Shown here: positions 8,527-16,867 of the stretch, in pieces
How positions within the stretch are numbered: the stretch's first letter is position 1
Layout of the letters: every line of letters starts with the position of its first letter
Source: Candidatus Cloacimonadota bacterium
Lineage (GTDB): Bacteria > UBA4055
NCBI GenBank assembly: GCA_002742935.1
Contig: PDON01000061.1
Coordinates: 1 to 64,000, forward strand
Length of the DNA: 64,000 nucleotides
Direction of reading: 5' to 3'
Translations under genes and position numbers: made by a program
The notes under the pieces: model-generated
Seen by the model: the letters and a program-made list of their open reading frames with translations, nothing else
What the model was told of the DNA's origin: nothing
The model's database searches: none

Positions 8527-8796
8527 ATGGATATTATTGGTAAAGAGGATATTCTAAATATAGATGATTGTGAATTCTCTAAAACTACAATCAATAATAC
8601 AGATATGGAAAATGCTGTTATTACAGATGTAAATATGAAAAACAGTAAGTTTGAGGATATTGATTTTAGTGGTACTAAAATAAACAATGTATCCTTAAAC
8701 AATGTGGAGATAACAGATTGCGATCTTGAAGGTATGACCATTGATGGAATTGATATAATGGAGATGTATGAGTTCTATCAAGAGAATAAAAAGTAG
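8527..8796 (+). CDS. Small pentapeptide-repeat-like protein
   Basis: With start ATG 8527 (preceded by AAAGGGAAGA) the product has 89 residues; the track's 8482 start has no such site. The sequence cycles with a five-residue period (FEDIDFSGTKINNVSLNN, ITDCDLEGMTIDG), with Phe/Leu/Ile/Met at the centre of each unit, as in right-handed quadrilateral beta-helix pentapeptide proteins. It is acidic, with no signal peptide. Related proteins include topoisomerase-shielding factors such as Qnr/MfpA, but this one is short and general; no function can be assigned. Confidence 0.7.
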   Translation: MDIIGKEDILNIDDCEFSKTTINNTDMENAVITDVNMKNSKFEDIDFSGTKINNVSLNNVEITDCDLEGMTIDGIDIMEMYEFYQENKK

Positions 8797-8804
8797 GATA
8801 TTTA

Positions 8805-8830
8805 TGCAGGCTGAAATTTATCAGCCTGCA
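8805..8830. terminator. Stem-loop between convergent genes
   Basis: TGCAGGCTGA and TCAGCCTGCA form a perfect 10-bp stem with a 6-nt loop, just after the stop of the pentapeptide-like gene. No clear T-run follows on either strand, so its terminator role is likely but not certain. Confidence 0.5.
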
Positions 8831-8882
8831 ATTATTGGTAGAGTTATAATAAAGTTAATCACAAAAAATTAGTCTGTTCATT

Positions 8883-9149
8883 TTAGGCTCCCCATTTCAT
8901 ATATGGAGAAATTATCATACCTATACATACAAGAGATATAATCAGTTTGATATATAATCCCTTTCTATACTCTACTTTAAATTTTTCAAAAACTTTATAT
9001 AAAAAAAGGTTTGAAAGCCCTAAAATAATAGTACCTATACCCGAAACAATAAAACCTTTTTCAAATTGACCATAAGATATCAATATCAAAAAAACGCCTA
9101 TTATTTTATCAAAATTAGTGCCACCCGGCTTCTGTGAACCTCACATCAT
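8883..9149 (-). CDS. Small membrane protein with in-frame TGA at codon 3 (candidate selenoprotein)
   Basis: The ORF track starts this gene at an internal TTG (9089) without a ribosome-binding site. Reading upstream in the same frame, AAGGAG (9158-9163) sits 8 nt before ATG ATG TGA, and the frame then stays open (GSQKPGGTNFDKIIGVF) into the tracked protein. If TGA is read as selenocysteine the product has 88 residues, N-terminus MMUGSQKPGG, and the first of about three membrane helices becomes complete (KIIGVFLILISYGQ). It is the last gene of the kinase - receiver - DUF2400 operon, 19 bp after the DUF2400 stop. A selenium-trafficking gene cluster is present at 30.6-33.2 kb. Alternatives: a nonsense-mutated gene, a mini-ORF with reinitiation, or a sequence error. 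A selenocysteine-insertion hairpin is not convincing by eye (only GCC/GGC with a GGGT loop). Confidence 0.5.
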
Positions 9150-9168
9150 ATAAATATCTCCTTAACTA

Positions 9169-9954
9169 TTAATTATTGATTCCGTAACCAAACAGAGCAA
9201 AGTCATACTTTATGGGATCTTCTTTATCCATTTTTTTTAGATTATTGGTAATCTCCATTGCCGTTTTTATATTGTCATTTTTTCTTTCTGTTAATCCAAA
9301 CTCTCTAGAAAGTTTACTAACATGAGTATCCAGAGGAATAATAAGTTCCGAAGGGGAGATAAAGTCAAAAACTCCAAAATCAACCTTACTCTTTCTAACA
9401 ACCCATCTAAAAAACATATTTAATCTTTTACAAGATGAACCTTTACTTGGATGGGAAAGAATCATCTTTAAACTTTGGGTAAACTCTAAGTCAGCTGGCA
9501 ACTTTACTCCGTATAAAAGATCCATAACCTTTGATTGAAATTTATGAAAATCACCCTTAAAATAACTACTCTTAAAAAAGTTATAGAGAGAACCATATTC
9601 ACCTAATACTTGGTGAATAATGTAGAAAAATGGGGTTATATCGCAAGCAGCAATATTTCTATAGGCAAAATGCTTAAAAAAAGAGAGTTTTTTATATTCT
9701 GATTTATAATCAAAATTTTTTATATAATCATGAGGAGAAGGACCTATGAAATTAAAAAGCTCAGTTAGGTTTTTCATTATGGCAGTTCTTCTTCCTTGGG
9801 CAAGCATGGCAGCTATAAATCCCGCAGTAACAATATTATCCCTATCTCTATATCTGTGAGGAAATGATATAGGATCATCTTTTATAAAGTCAATAGTTTC
9901 ATATTTTTCAACCAATTGATCAAATAGTAACTTAGTCCTCTTTTGTACCAACAT
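9169..9954 (-). CDS. DUF2400 / TIGR02757 family protein
   Basis: Clear member of the DUF2400 family by its C-terminal signature: LSHPSKGSSCKRLNMFFRW (about residues 175-193), IIPLDTHVSKLSREFGL and YDFALFGYG. The family is widespread and uncharacterised, with a helical fold suggestive of HhH-GPD DNA glycosylases; I infer no activity. The track start (9987) overlaps the receiver gene by 56 bp; ATG 9954 (MLVQKRTKLL) fits the family's N-terminus better and still overlaps by 23 bp. Overlap means translational coupling with the two-component pair upstream. Downstream by 19 bp is the TGA-containing membrane protein. Confidence 0.8.
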   Translation of the reverse strand: MLVQKRTKLLFDQLVEKYETIDFIKDDPISFPHRYRDRDNIVTAGFIAAMLAQGRRTAIMKNLTELFNFIGPSPHDYIKNFDYKSEYKKLSFFKHFAYRNIAACDITPFFYIIHQVLGEYGSLYNFFKSSYFKGDFHKFQSKVMDLLYGVKLPADLEFTQSLKMILSHPSKGSSCKRLNMFFRWVVRKSKVDFGVFDFISPSELIIPLDTHVSKLSREFGLTERKNDNIKTAMEITNNLKKMDKEDPIKYDFALFGYGINN

Positions 9955-10609
9955 CAATAATCCTATCTCCTGCTCCAATATCTTCAAACTTTAAACTCCT
10001 TATATTTTGGAGTTCTGTTACAAGATTGTCAAGTTTTTCACTATTTTTTATGATAACTCTACTATGAGAACCCAATTTTTTTAAAATTTCATCATCACTG
10101 TTTTGACACTTCAATTCAATAAGCTCAGCATAACTTCTAATTACTTGAAGAAATTGTGCTGTATGATGACCCAAAGCCTTTCCTGTTTCTCTGATAAGAT
10201 GAATATCTTTGCTATTCTCTTGAGCTATATTTTTCCAGAAGATACTCTTTATCTCGTTTAAAAGAGATTCAATACTTCCATTTCCCTTGTTTACATAAGC
10301 TAAGGCCATTATATCATCATCAAAGACTCTCAATTTATGATCACTACCCCTTTCAGATGAGTAAAAAATAACAGGGGTGTTTTTATAAATATCCATTTCT
10401 CTTGCAGATTTAATGAGAGTTATACCATCTATTTCCGGCATAGCAATATCAACTATTATTAAATCAAACTCTTTTGGCTCATCAAGAAGCCTTAAAGGGT
10501 TTGAATAAAAAAAAGTATCAAAGCAATCCTCACTTTTCTTCAACGCAGATATAAGATATTCACCAACTAAGAGATCATCATCAATAATTAATATTTTATA
10601 CCTTTTCAT
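9932..10609 (-). CDS. Response regulator with receiver domain and a kinase-dimerisation-like tail
   Basis: The N-terminal receiver domain (residues ~1-125) has the acidic pair IIDDD, phospho-acceptor Asp in LIIVDIAMPEIDG, and conserved switch positions. The C-terminal ~90 residues contain ALGHHTAQFLQVIRSYAEL, which resembles a histidine-kinase dimerisation/phosphoacceptor helix, but there is no ATP-binding domain and no DNA-binding domain. It may be a phosphorelay or scaffold element. It overlaps the upstream kinase gene by 14 bp, so they form a cognate pair. Confidence 0.8.
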   Translation of the reverse strand: MKRYKILIIDDDLLVGEYLISALKKSEDCFDTFFYSNPLRLLDEPKEFDLIIVDIAMPEIDGITLIKSAREMDIYKNTPVIFYSSERGSDHKLRVFDDDIMALAYVNKGNGSIESLLNEIKSIFWKNIAQENSKDIHLIRETGKALGHHTAQFLQVIRSYAELIELKCQNSDDEILKKLGSHSRVIIKNSEKLDNLVTELQNIRSLKFEDIGAGDRIIDVGTKED

Positions 10610-12350
10610 TTGGAATCTCCTTTATGTAAGGGAAACAAACAGTAAATTTTACTCCTGAATCAGTATTGTTTTCGTAGCTTATTGAGCCTTTATGAAGATC
10701 CATAAATTTTTTACATATAGCTAAGCCAAAACCCGAACCCTCAATTTTTTTATGTTGAGATTGCCTGTTTCCTGCAACAAAAATATTATCTCCATATTCA
10801 TTTTTTATACCGGAACCTTGATCTGAGACAAAAATGTATACAGACTCTTTGCTGTGTTCTGACCATATGCTTGTAATAGTTCCTCTAGGAGAAAACTTTA
10901 GGGCATTGGAAAGAAGATTCTCCAAAACCCTTTGAATTTTAGGTACATCACATACAATATCTGTATCATTGAAATCATAGAGAAACAACTCTATTCCATT
11001 TCTATCAAAAAGAGGTTTATAGGTTCTAAAAGGTTCAAGAATAAGATTAAAGAGTTTAATTTTACTCATATTAACAACCTCTGTTTTTAAAGAGAACAAC
11101 TGATCAAATCTCTTCTTAAGTTTATTGAGAGCTAAAAGTGAATTTTCTACCAAATGTTTATCATTATCGCTTAAAACAGCTCTGTCACCTATGAGATGAA
11201 CACCTGCCTCAATAGCAAGAAGTGAATTTTTTATATCATGCCTGGTAAACTTCTCTATAAGAGATTTTTCGGTAATATCTCTAATAGAAAGAGTATATCC
11301 AACAGGAACATTTTCAACAACTAATCTAGTTGTAAATACCTCAACATTCCTACCTTTTAGGTTAAACTCACTTCTTTGGTTACCGGAATTTTGAAATTGT
11401 TGGGTTAGGGCTAGAATAAACTCTCTATCCATCTCACTAATATTAAACTTTTTTCTACAATGGGTGTTTATTCTTATCTTGCCCAGATTACTAACCATTA
11501 TAATCCCTGTATCATAAATATTTTCTGAGAGATCTATATATTTACCCACAAATTTGTCAAAGAGGTTTTTTTGATGTTTCTCAAATTTTTTCTTTTCAAT
11601 TTCTTTGTAGTAAGCAGTTTGTAGCTTGTATGATTTTGCAAAATTATCAATCTTTGCCCTTTCGAAAGGGTCGTAAATAATATATTTCCCATTTGTTTCA
11701 AAGATAGATGAGGTTACAATAAGCTTAAAAAAATCTTTATTCTTAATCTTTGACCAATTAATTAAGAAGTTCACATTGTTTATAAAAGGGAAGTTGCATG
11801 TAAAATATATTATCTCCTTAAAGTAAACATAGTTATCCAGTTCCCCACCATCCTTCATATTCATAAGTAGTCTGTCAAAATTTATAGATGTTCTGGGAAA
11901 TGGATCTTCTCCCTCCTCGAATATAAAACTCAATCTAACATTTTCGGGCATAAAAAGAAACTTAGTCTTTAATCTGGAAAGGTTTCCATCTTCATAGGAT
12001 TTTGCCAGTAACTTACCCTTATCTATTATGTAGAAAAAGAATATTGAAGATTCTAGAAAAAAGGAGGAAGCACTACTTTCTGAAACTATAATAAAATCTA
12101 TTACCTCTTTTACAAATTTTGTATCATTTGGAGCTATTTTAATAATTTTACCCAAATATTGAAGAATAAACCCTGCTTCTTTCTTACTCAAATCGCAATT
12201 TTTTAAATATTCAAAAAGCTTATAAGGGAGAATCTCATTGCTTACATAAAGTTTATAAATATCTCTTATGACATCTGACCTTCGAACTCTATAATCATCT
12301 AATTGTTGAAATAAACTGTATTGAGATAAATCTTTCTTACTTAAATTCAT
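10596..12350 (-). CDS. Sensor histidine kinase with PAS-like domain
   Basis: 584 residues, no obvious membrane segment. The first ~270 residues are a helical sensor region of unknown type. A PAS-like domain follows (DTGIIMVSNLGKI ... VPVGYTLSIRDITEKS, ~residues 280-365), then the HisKA segment FTRHDIKNSLLAIEAG with the phospho-accepting His near 372, and the catalytic domain (N-box NLLSNALKFSPRG, G1 SDQGSGI, G2 GSGFGLAICKKFMDLH). All catalytic motifs are intact. It opens an operon in which the next genes overlap it in turn: receiver protein, DUF2400 protein, small membrane protein. The signal sensed cannot be inferred. Confidence 0.88.
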   Translation of the reverse strand: MNLSKKDLSQYSLFQQLDDYRVRRSDVIRDIYKLYVSNEILPYKLFEYLKNCDLSKKEAGFILQYLGKIIKIAPNDTKFVKEVIDFIIVSESSASSFFLESSIFFFYIIDKGKLLAKSYEDGNLSRLKTKFLFMPENVRLSFIFEEGEDPFPRTSINFDRLLMNMKDGGELDNYVYFKEIIYFTCNFPFINNVNFLINWSKIKNKDFFKLIVTSSIFETNGKYIIYDPFERAKIDNFAKSYKLQTAYYKEIEKKKFEKHQKNLFDKFVGKYIDLSENIYDTGIIMVSNLGKIRINTHCRKKFNISEMDREFILALTQQFQNSGNQRSEFNLKGRNVEVFTTRLVVENVPVGYTLSIRDITEKSLIEKFTRHDIKNSLLAIEAGVHLIGDRAVLSDNDKHLVENSLLALNKLKKRFDQLFSLKTEVVNMSKIKLFNLILEPFRTYKPLFDRNGIELFLYDFNDTDIVCDVPKIQRVLENLLSNALKFSPRGTITSIWSEHSKESVYIFVSDQGSGIKNEYGDNIFVAGNRQSQHKKIEGSGFGLAICKKFMDLHKGSISYENNTDSGVKFTVCFPYIKEIPNEKV

Positions 12351-12471
12351 CTAATCCACTTTTTAATATGAACTACAAACAAACCTTTAATCTAAAAAAT
12401 TTACATACTGAACTTTTCCAGTATTAAACTAGAAATAAAAATACATTATACCAATAATATCAATTGAAAAA

Positions 12472-12500
12472 TTGTTTAATTTTTCAGTCTGTCTTATATA
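12472..12500 (+). promoter_or_regulatory. Candidate gyrB promoter
   Basis: TTGTTT, a 17-bp spacer and TATATA lie about 110 bp before the gyrB start codon, in the divergent gap with the kinase gene. Confidence 0.4.
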
Positions 12501-12608
12501 AAATAAAAGTAGTTGGTAAAGATATGATTTTAACCATTATTAATAGTGCAAAAACTTATAAAATTTACTATATTCAAAATGAATTTTAAAGGTTGAGGAT
12601 TGTACATA

Positions 12609-14561
12609 ATGGAAGAAAAAATAAATACAGAAAATAATAATTATTCAGCGGATACAATAACAGTTTTAAAAGGTCTTGAAGCTGTTAGAATGAGACCCGC
12701 TATGTACATTGGAGATGTAGGATTTAAGGGTTTACATCACTTGGTAAATGAGGTGGTAGATAACTCCATAGATGAAGCTCTTGCAGGGCATTGTTCAGTT
12801 ATTAATGTTGAAATAACCGAAGAGGGTGGAATCTCTGTTGAAGATGATGGTAGAGGTATTCCTATTGACCTTCATTCTGAAGAAAATAAACCGGCTGTTG
12901 AGGTGGTTATGACTATTCTTCATGCCGGAGGTAAGTTTGATAAGGAAAATTATAAAGTTTCCGGTGGTCTCCATGGTGTTGGTGTTTCATGTGTTAACGC
13001 TCTTTCAACATCTATGGTAACAGAGGTGTTTAAAGATGGTAAACACTATAGAATCGGGTTTAAAAGAGGTTTAACAATATCTCCTTTAGAAGAGATTGGA
13101 ACAACGGATAAAAAGGGAACAAAACAAACATTCTATCCTGACCCGGAAATATTTGAAACCACCACCTACGATTTTAATACAGTGGCTCATAGATTAAGGG
13201 TGCTTTCATTTCTTAACAAAGGTGTAAGAATAACTTTAACGGATAGCAGAGTTGACCAAAGGAATGAGGATGGCAGTAAACCTTATTTTGACTTTCAATA
13301 TGAGGGTGGTTTAACAGAGTTTGTAACATATATTGATGAAAATAAAACATCTGTTTGTGATCCTATATATATAGATACTGAAAAGGATGGATATCCTGTC
13401 GAGATAGCTCTTTCTTGGAATACATCATACAGAGATCATATAGAGTCCTATGTTAATAATATTCATACCATAGAGGGTGGAACCCACGAAGAGGGTATGA
13501 AATCGGGATTAACAAGAGCTGTCAATAAATATGCAATTTCATCGGGTTTATTTAAGAATGATAAAATGAAGCTTTCCGGTAGTGATGTTAGAGAAGGTTT
13601 AACCTGTGTTATTTCCATAAAAGTTATGGAACCTCAGTTTGAGGGTCAGACAAAAACGAAACTTGGAAATAATGATGTAACCGGAATAGTTCAATCTTTA
13701 ACTTATGATTTTCTGTACTCATACTTTGAGGAGAATCCTAAGGTAGCCAAAACGATTATTGATAAATGTACCGAAGCTCTTAGAGCTAGAGAAGCTGCAA
13801 GAAAAGCAAAGGAGATGATCCGTAGAAAATCTGCTTTTGAGGGCGGTTCTATGCCGGGTAAACTTTCCGATTGCTCAAAAGGTACTGATCCTATGGATTG
13901 TGAGCTTTTTATTGTCGAGGGAGACTCTGCGGGTGGTTCTGCTGTAGATGGTAGAGATATAAAATTTCAAGCTATACTTCCTCTTAGAGGTAAGATTTTA
14001 AATGTTGAAAAGGCAAGACTTGATAAAATGCTTTCCAATGAGGAGGTTAAAAGTTTAATAACCGCTATTGGTACCGGTGTTGGAGAAGGTGAAGATGGGT
14101 TTAACTATAGTAAACTTAGATATGGTAAAATTGTAATTATGACAGATGCCGATGTTGATGGAGCTCACATAAGTACTCTACTTCTAACTTTCTTTTTCAG
14201 ATATATGCCTGAGCTCATAGAGAAAGGGAATATCTATCTTGCCATGCCTCCACTTTATAAAATCCAAAAGGGTAAAAAAGTAGATTATGTACACTCAGAT
14301 GAAGAGAAGGATAATATCTTAAATGAGTACGACAGTGAAAAAGGTATAAAGGTACAGAGATATAAGGGTCTTGGAGAGATGAACCCGGATCAGTTAAAGG
14401 AAACAACTTTAGACCCTGAAAATAGGTTTATTAAAAAGATAAATATAAGCGATGCCGTTGATGCAGATAGAATCTTTACAATGCTTATGGGTGTTGAAGT
14501 TCCTATGAGAAGAGAATTTATTATTGAAAACTGTAAGTTTGCAGAAAATATTGATATTTAG
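12609..14561 (+). CDS. gyrB: DNA gyrase subunit B
   Basis: ATPase subunit of the type II topoisomerase that introduces negative supercoils. The GHKL ATPase part has VRMRPAMYIGD, NEVVDNSIDEA and GGLHGVGVSCVNALS. The TOPRIM part has EGDSAGGSA and DADVDGAHI, and the C-terminal tail has RYKGLGEMNPDQL. At 650 residues it is the usual short, insertion-free GyrB length. ATG 12609 is preferred because GGTTGAGGA precedes it by 9 nt; the track's TTG 12600 has no such site. GyrB versus ParE rests on overall resemblance and the GyrB-like QRYKGLGEMN block. gyrA and dnaA are not in the window. Confidence 0.95.
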   Translation: MEEKINTENNNYSADTITVLKGLEAVRMRPAMYIGDVGFKGLHHLVNEVVDNSIDEALAGHCSVINVEITEEGGISVEDDGRGIPIDLHSEENKPAVEVVMTILHAGGKFDKENYKVSGGLHGVGVSCVNALSTSMVTEVFKDGKHYRIGFKRGLTISPLEEIGTTDKKGTKQTFYPDPEIFETTTYDFNTVAHRLRVLSFLNKGVRITLTDSRVDQRNEDGSKPYFDFQYEGGLTEFVTYIDENKTSVCDPIYIDTEKDGYPVEIALSWNTSYRDHIESYVNNIHTIEGGTHEEGMKSGLTRAVNKYAISSGLFKNDKMKLSGSDVREGLTCVISIKVMEPQFEGQTKTKLGNNDVTGIVQSLTYDFLYSYFEENPKVAKTIIDKCTEALRAREAARKAKEMIRRKSAFEGGSMPGKLSDCSKGTDPMDCELFIVEGDSAGGSAVDGRDIKFQAILPLRGKILNVEKARLDKMLSNEEVKSLITAIGTGVGEGEDGFNYSKLRYGKIVIMTDADVDGAHISTLLLTFFFRYMPELIEKGNIYLAMPPLYKIQKGKKVDYVHSDEEKDNILNEYDSEKGIKVQRYKGLGEMNPDQLKETTLDPENRFIKKINISDAVDADRIFTMLMGVEVPMRREFIIENCKFAENIDI

Positions 14562-14567
14562 CATTTT

Positions 14568-14602
14568 AACTTGAGGGTTGATACTTTTCAATCCTCAAGT
14601 TG
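14568..14602 (+). terminator. gyrB terminator
   Basis: AACTTGAGGGTTGA pairs with TTCAATCCTCAAGTT around a short loop, directly after the gyrB stop, followed by the T-rich TGTTTTC. Confidence 0.75.
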
Positions 14603-14692
14603 TTTTCAAAATTTGTATTGAAGCTCTGTTGAAAAAACTTATGGTAGAGCCGCTTTGCAAAACAGCTTAACTTATGATAATTCTATATGTTA

Positions 14693-15355
14693 CTAAGATT
14701 CTCCGACCTCATTTTCTCCGGGCTTATATACACCACCGGATATGACAAGCTTTAAAGCATCCTCAATCTCCATATCAAGAAATACAACATCTTTTTTAGG
14801 AAGAAAGAGAAGAAATCCCGATGTTGGATTTGGGGTTGTAGGTAAAAAAATTGATATAAGTTGATTCTTATCTGTTATTTCATACTCACCTTTACCCATA
14901 GTTGAATGATTGATAATAGAATCTCTTATCCTACTATTTTCGCCTGTATAGAAAGCAATAGAATAGATCCCTTTTCTGGGGTATTCTATAAGAACAGCTT
15001 TTTTAAAAACATCCTTTTGCCCCGAAAAGAAAGCATCTGAGATCTGTCTTAACATCTTTAATATTTTATTTACTATAGGAATCTTACTTAAAATACTATC
15101 TGAAATTATGAGGAGTTTTTTACCTACATAATATTGAGTTATCCAGCCTACAATTATGAGTATAATAATAATCCCTAAAGCTCCTACGCCGTAGAGAGAG
15201 GTATCAAGTTTTATAAAGCCGGAAAAATATTTAACAATTTGATCTCTGAGAAGGTTATCTGTAAAGAGAAAGAGTTCTTTTACTATGTAAAATGTTAAGA
15301 ATACAGGAGCTAGTATAACCAATCCTGTTAGAAAATACTTTTTCAATTCCTTCAT
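14693..15355 (-). CDS. DUF502 family membrane protein
   Basis: 220 residues with two membrane helices (FLTGLVILAPVFLTFYIVKE and GALGIIIILIIVGWITQYYV), then the family's conserved SKIPIVNKILKMLRQISDAF and a soluble domain ending with LPTTPNPTSGFLLFLPKKDV and the GGVYKP-type tail. DUF502 proteins occur widely in bacteria and plants (LAZ1/COV-like membrane proteins); their molecular role is not established. AGGA precedes the start. It is a single-gene unit convergent with gyrB. Confidence 0.85.
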   Translation of the reverse strand: MKELKKYFLTGLVILAPVFLTFYIVKELFLFTDNLLRDQIVKYFSGFIKLDTSLYGVGALGIIIILIIVGWITQYYVGKKLLIISDSILSKIPIVNKILKMLRQISDAFFSGQKDVFKKAVLIEYPRKGIYSIAFYTGENSRIRDSIINHSTMGKGEYEITDKNQLISIFLPTTPNPTSGFLLFLPKKDVVFLDMEIEDALKLVISGGVYKPGENEVGES

Positions 15356-15451
15356 TTATCTATAATTCCTATCTAGGTTTTACAACTGGTTCAATAAGCA
15401 ATGTTATCAACAATAAATACTTAGAATCCCCTTTAAAAGATAATAAGCACT

Positions 15452-15521
15452 AGCCAGTTACGGCAAAATAGATTTCAGAAACTCAATTTCCAACTTTCAA
15501 TTATCAATTAGAATAGGAAAC
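15452..15521 (+). repeat. Dispersed repeat, plus-orientation copy
   Basis: The stretch contains GGCAAAATAGATTTCAGAAA, then AACTCAATTTCCAACTTTC and AATTATCAATTAGAATAGGA; it matches the inverse of 6965-7033 over about 65 bp with few differences. GGCAAAATAGATTT also occurs in the element at 4565-4809, so these may be parts of one family. No ORF inside. Confidence 0.6.
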
Positions 15522-15602
15522 TTACACTTTATTTCAAATGCAACTACATAAATTATTAAGTAGGGCTCCTTTTTAGATAGAGCCTACTTATGTAAAATAA
15601 AG

Positions 15603-16865
15603 CTAGATAACTTCAGCATCATAGCTTCCATCCAAGCACTCAATCGTTATATTATCTTTAGGTGAAACTCCACCACTACTTTTTACAATTTTATTATCTT
15701 TTCTAACTATTGAGTACCCTCTTTTGAGTATAGATTTATGACCAAGTGAATTTAAAAGTTTTTCAATGTTTTTTACCCTATCCCACTCTTTTGTAAGAAA
15801 GTTTTGTGAAAGGGTATTAAATTTCTCTTCCAACATATCAAGTTGCATTTTATGATTACTTAGCATATCTATAGGTCTTTTAAATCCGTGTGAATTTTCA
15901 AAAATTTTTAATCTGTCATTCTCTCTTCTAAAGTAGTTTATACTAGATGTCTTAACTCTATAATCAAATTGTGCCAGCAACTTTCTTTCTTCACTTATAT
16001 CTATAGTTGATATCTCAGCAGCATGTGATGGTGTGGCTGCTCTAAAATCTGCTACAAAATCTGAGATTGCAAAATCTATCTCATGACCAACAGCACTAAT
16101 AACAGGTAACTTAGATTTGTAGATAGCTCTAGCAACACACTCTTCATTAAAGCACCATAGATCCTCTAAAGATCCACCGCCTCTACCAACAATTATAAGA
16201 TCAAGATCACCACAATATTTGTTTAATGCTTCAATACCTTGCACAATCTCCTCTTTAGCACCCTCCCCCTGAACTCTGGCATTGTAAAGAACTATCTCTA
16301 CAAAAGGAGCCCTGGATTTTACAACCTTTCTAATATCTTGAAAGGCAGCACCTGTTTCAGCGGTTACAACACCAATCTTTTTGACAAATTTTGGAATAGC
16401 TTTCTTTATGTGAGGAGAAAAAAGTCCTTCCTCATTTAATCTTTTTTTCAAATCTTCAAACTGCTGCTGAAGGTCTCCAACCCCTGTAAGTTCAATCCTT
16501 TTTACATCAATCTGATACTTCCCACCTGCTTCAAAAATAGTAACATTACCAAAAATTTTTACTTTTTTACCACTTTCCAGAACAACGGATCTATCAACTC
16601 TTACACTTTTCCACATAACACAGTTTATAACAGACTTCTCATCTTTAATAGAAAAGTAATGATGTCCTGAGCTGTGCTTCTTATAGTTTGAGATCTCGCC
16701 CTCAACATAGATCCTTGAAAGAGATGACTCAATGAGAAGTTTTATCTTTTTTGAAAGTTGGGAGACGGTTAAAAGCTTATTTTCACTATTTTCAACCTTT
16801 TGAGGGCTCTTTTTAACCTCTCTATTCTCCTCTTGGTTCATATATGTAAAAAGATCAACCCCCAT
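15603..16865 (-). CDS. xseA: Exodeoxyribonuclease VII large subunit
   Basis: Catalytic subunit of exonuclease VII, which degrades single-stranded DNA from both ends. It has an N-terminal OB fold (LSRIYVEGEISNYKKHSSGH ..., about residues 45-120) and the family's core: KIGVVTAETGAAFQDI, IIVGRGGGSLEDLWCFNEE, PVISAVGHEIDFAISDFVAD and RAATPSHAAE. The coiled-coil C-terminus ends with HKSILKRGYSIVR. It is 420 residues, within family range. It starts 2 bp after the sprA stop, with GGGAGA in the sprA end as ribosome-binding site. The small subunit gene xseB is not next to it. Confidence 0.93.
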   Translation of the reverse strand: MGVDLFTYMNQEENREVKKSPQKVENSENKLLTVSQLSKKIKLLIESSLSRIYVEGEISNYKKHSSGHHYFSIKDEKSVINCVMWKSVRVDRSVVLESGKKVKIFGNVTIFEAGGKYQIDVKRIELTGVGDLQQQFEDLKKRLNEEGLFSPHIKKAIPKFVKKIGVVTAETGAAFQDIRKVVKSRAPFVEIVLYNARVQGEGAKEEIVQGIEALNKYCGDLDLIIVGRGGGSLEDLWCFNEECVARAIYKSKLPVISAVGHEIDFAISDFVADFRAATPSHAAEISTIDISEERKLLAQFDYRVKTSSINYFRRENDRLKIFENSHGFKRPIDMLSNHKMQLDMLEEKFNTLSQNFLTKEWDRVKNIEKLLNSLGHKSILKRGYSIVRKDNKIVKSSGGVSPKDNITIECLDGSYDAEVI

Positions 16866-16867
16866 AA

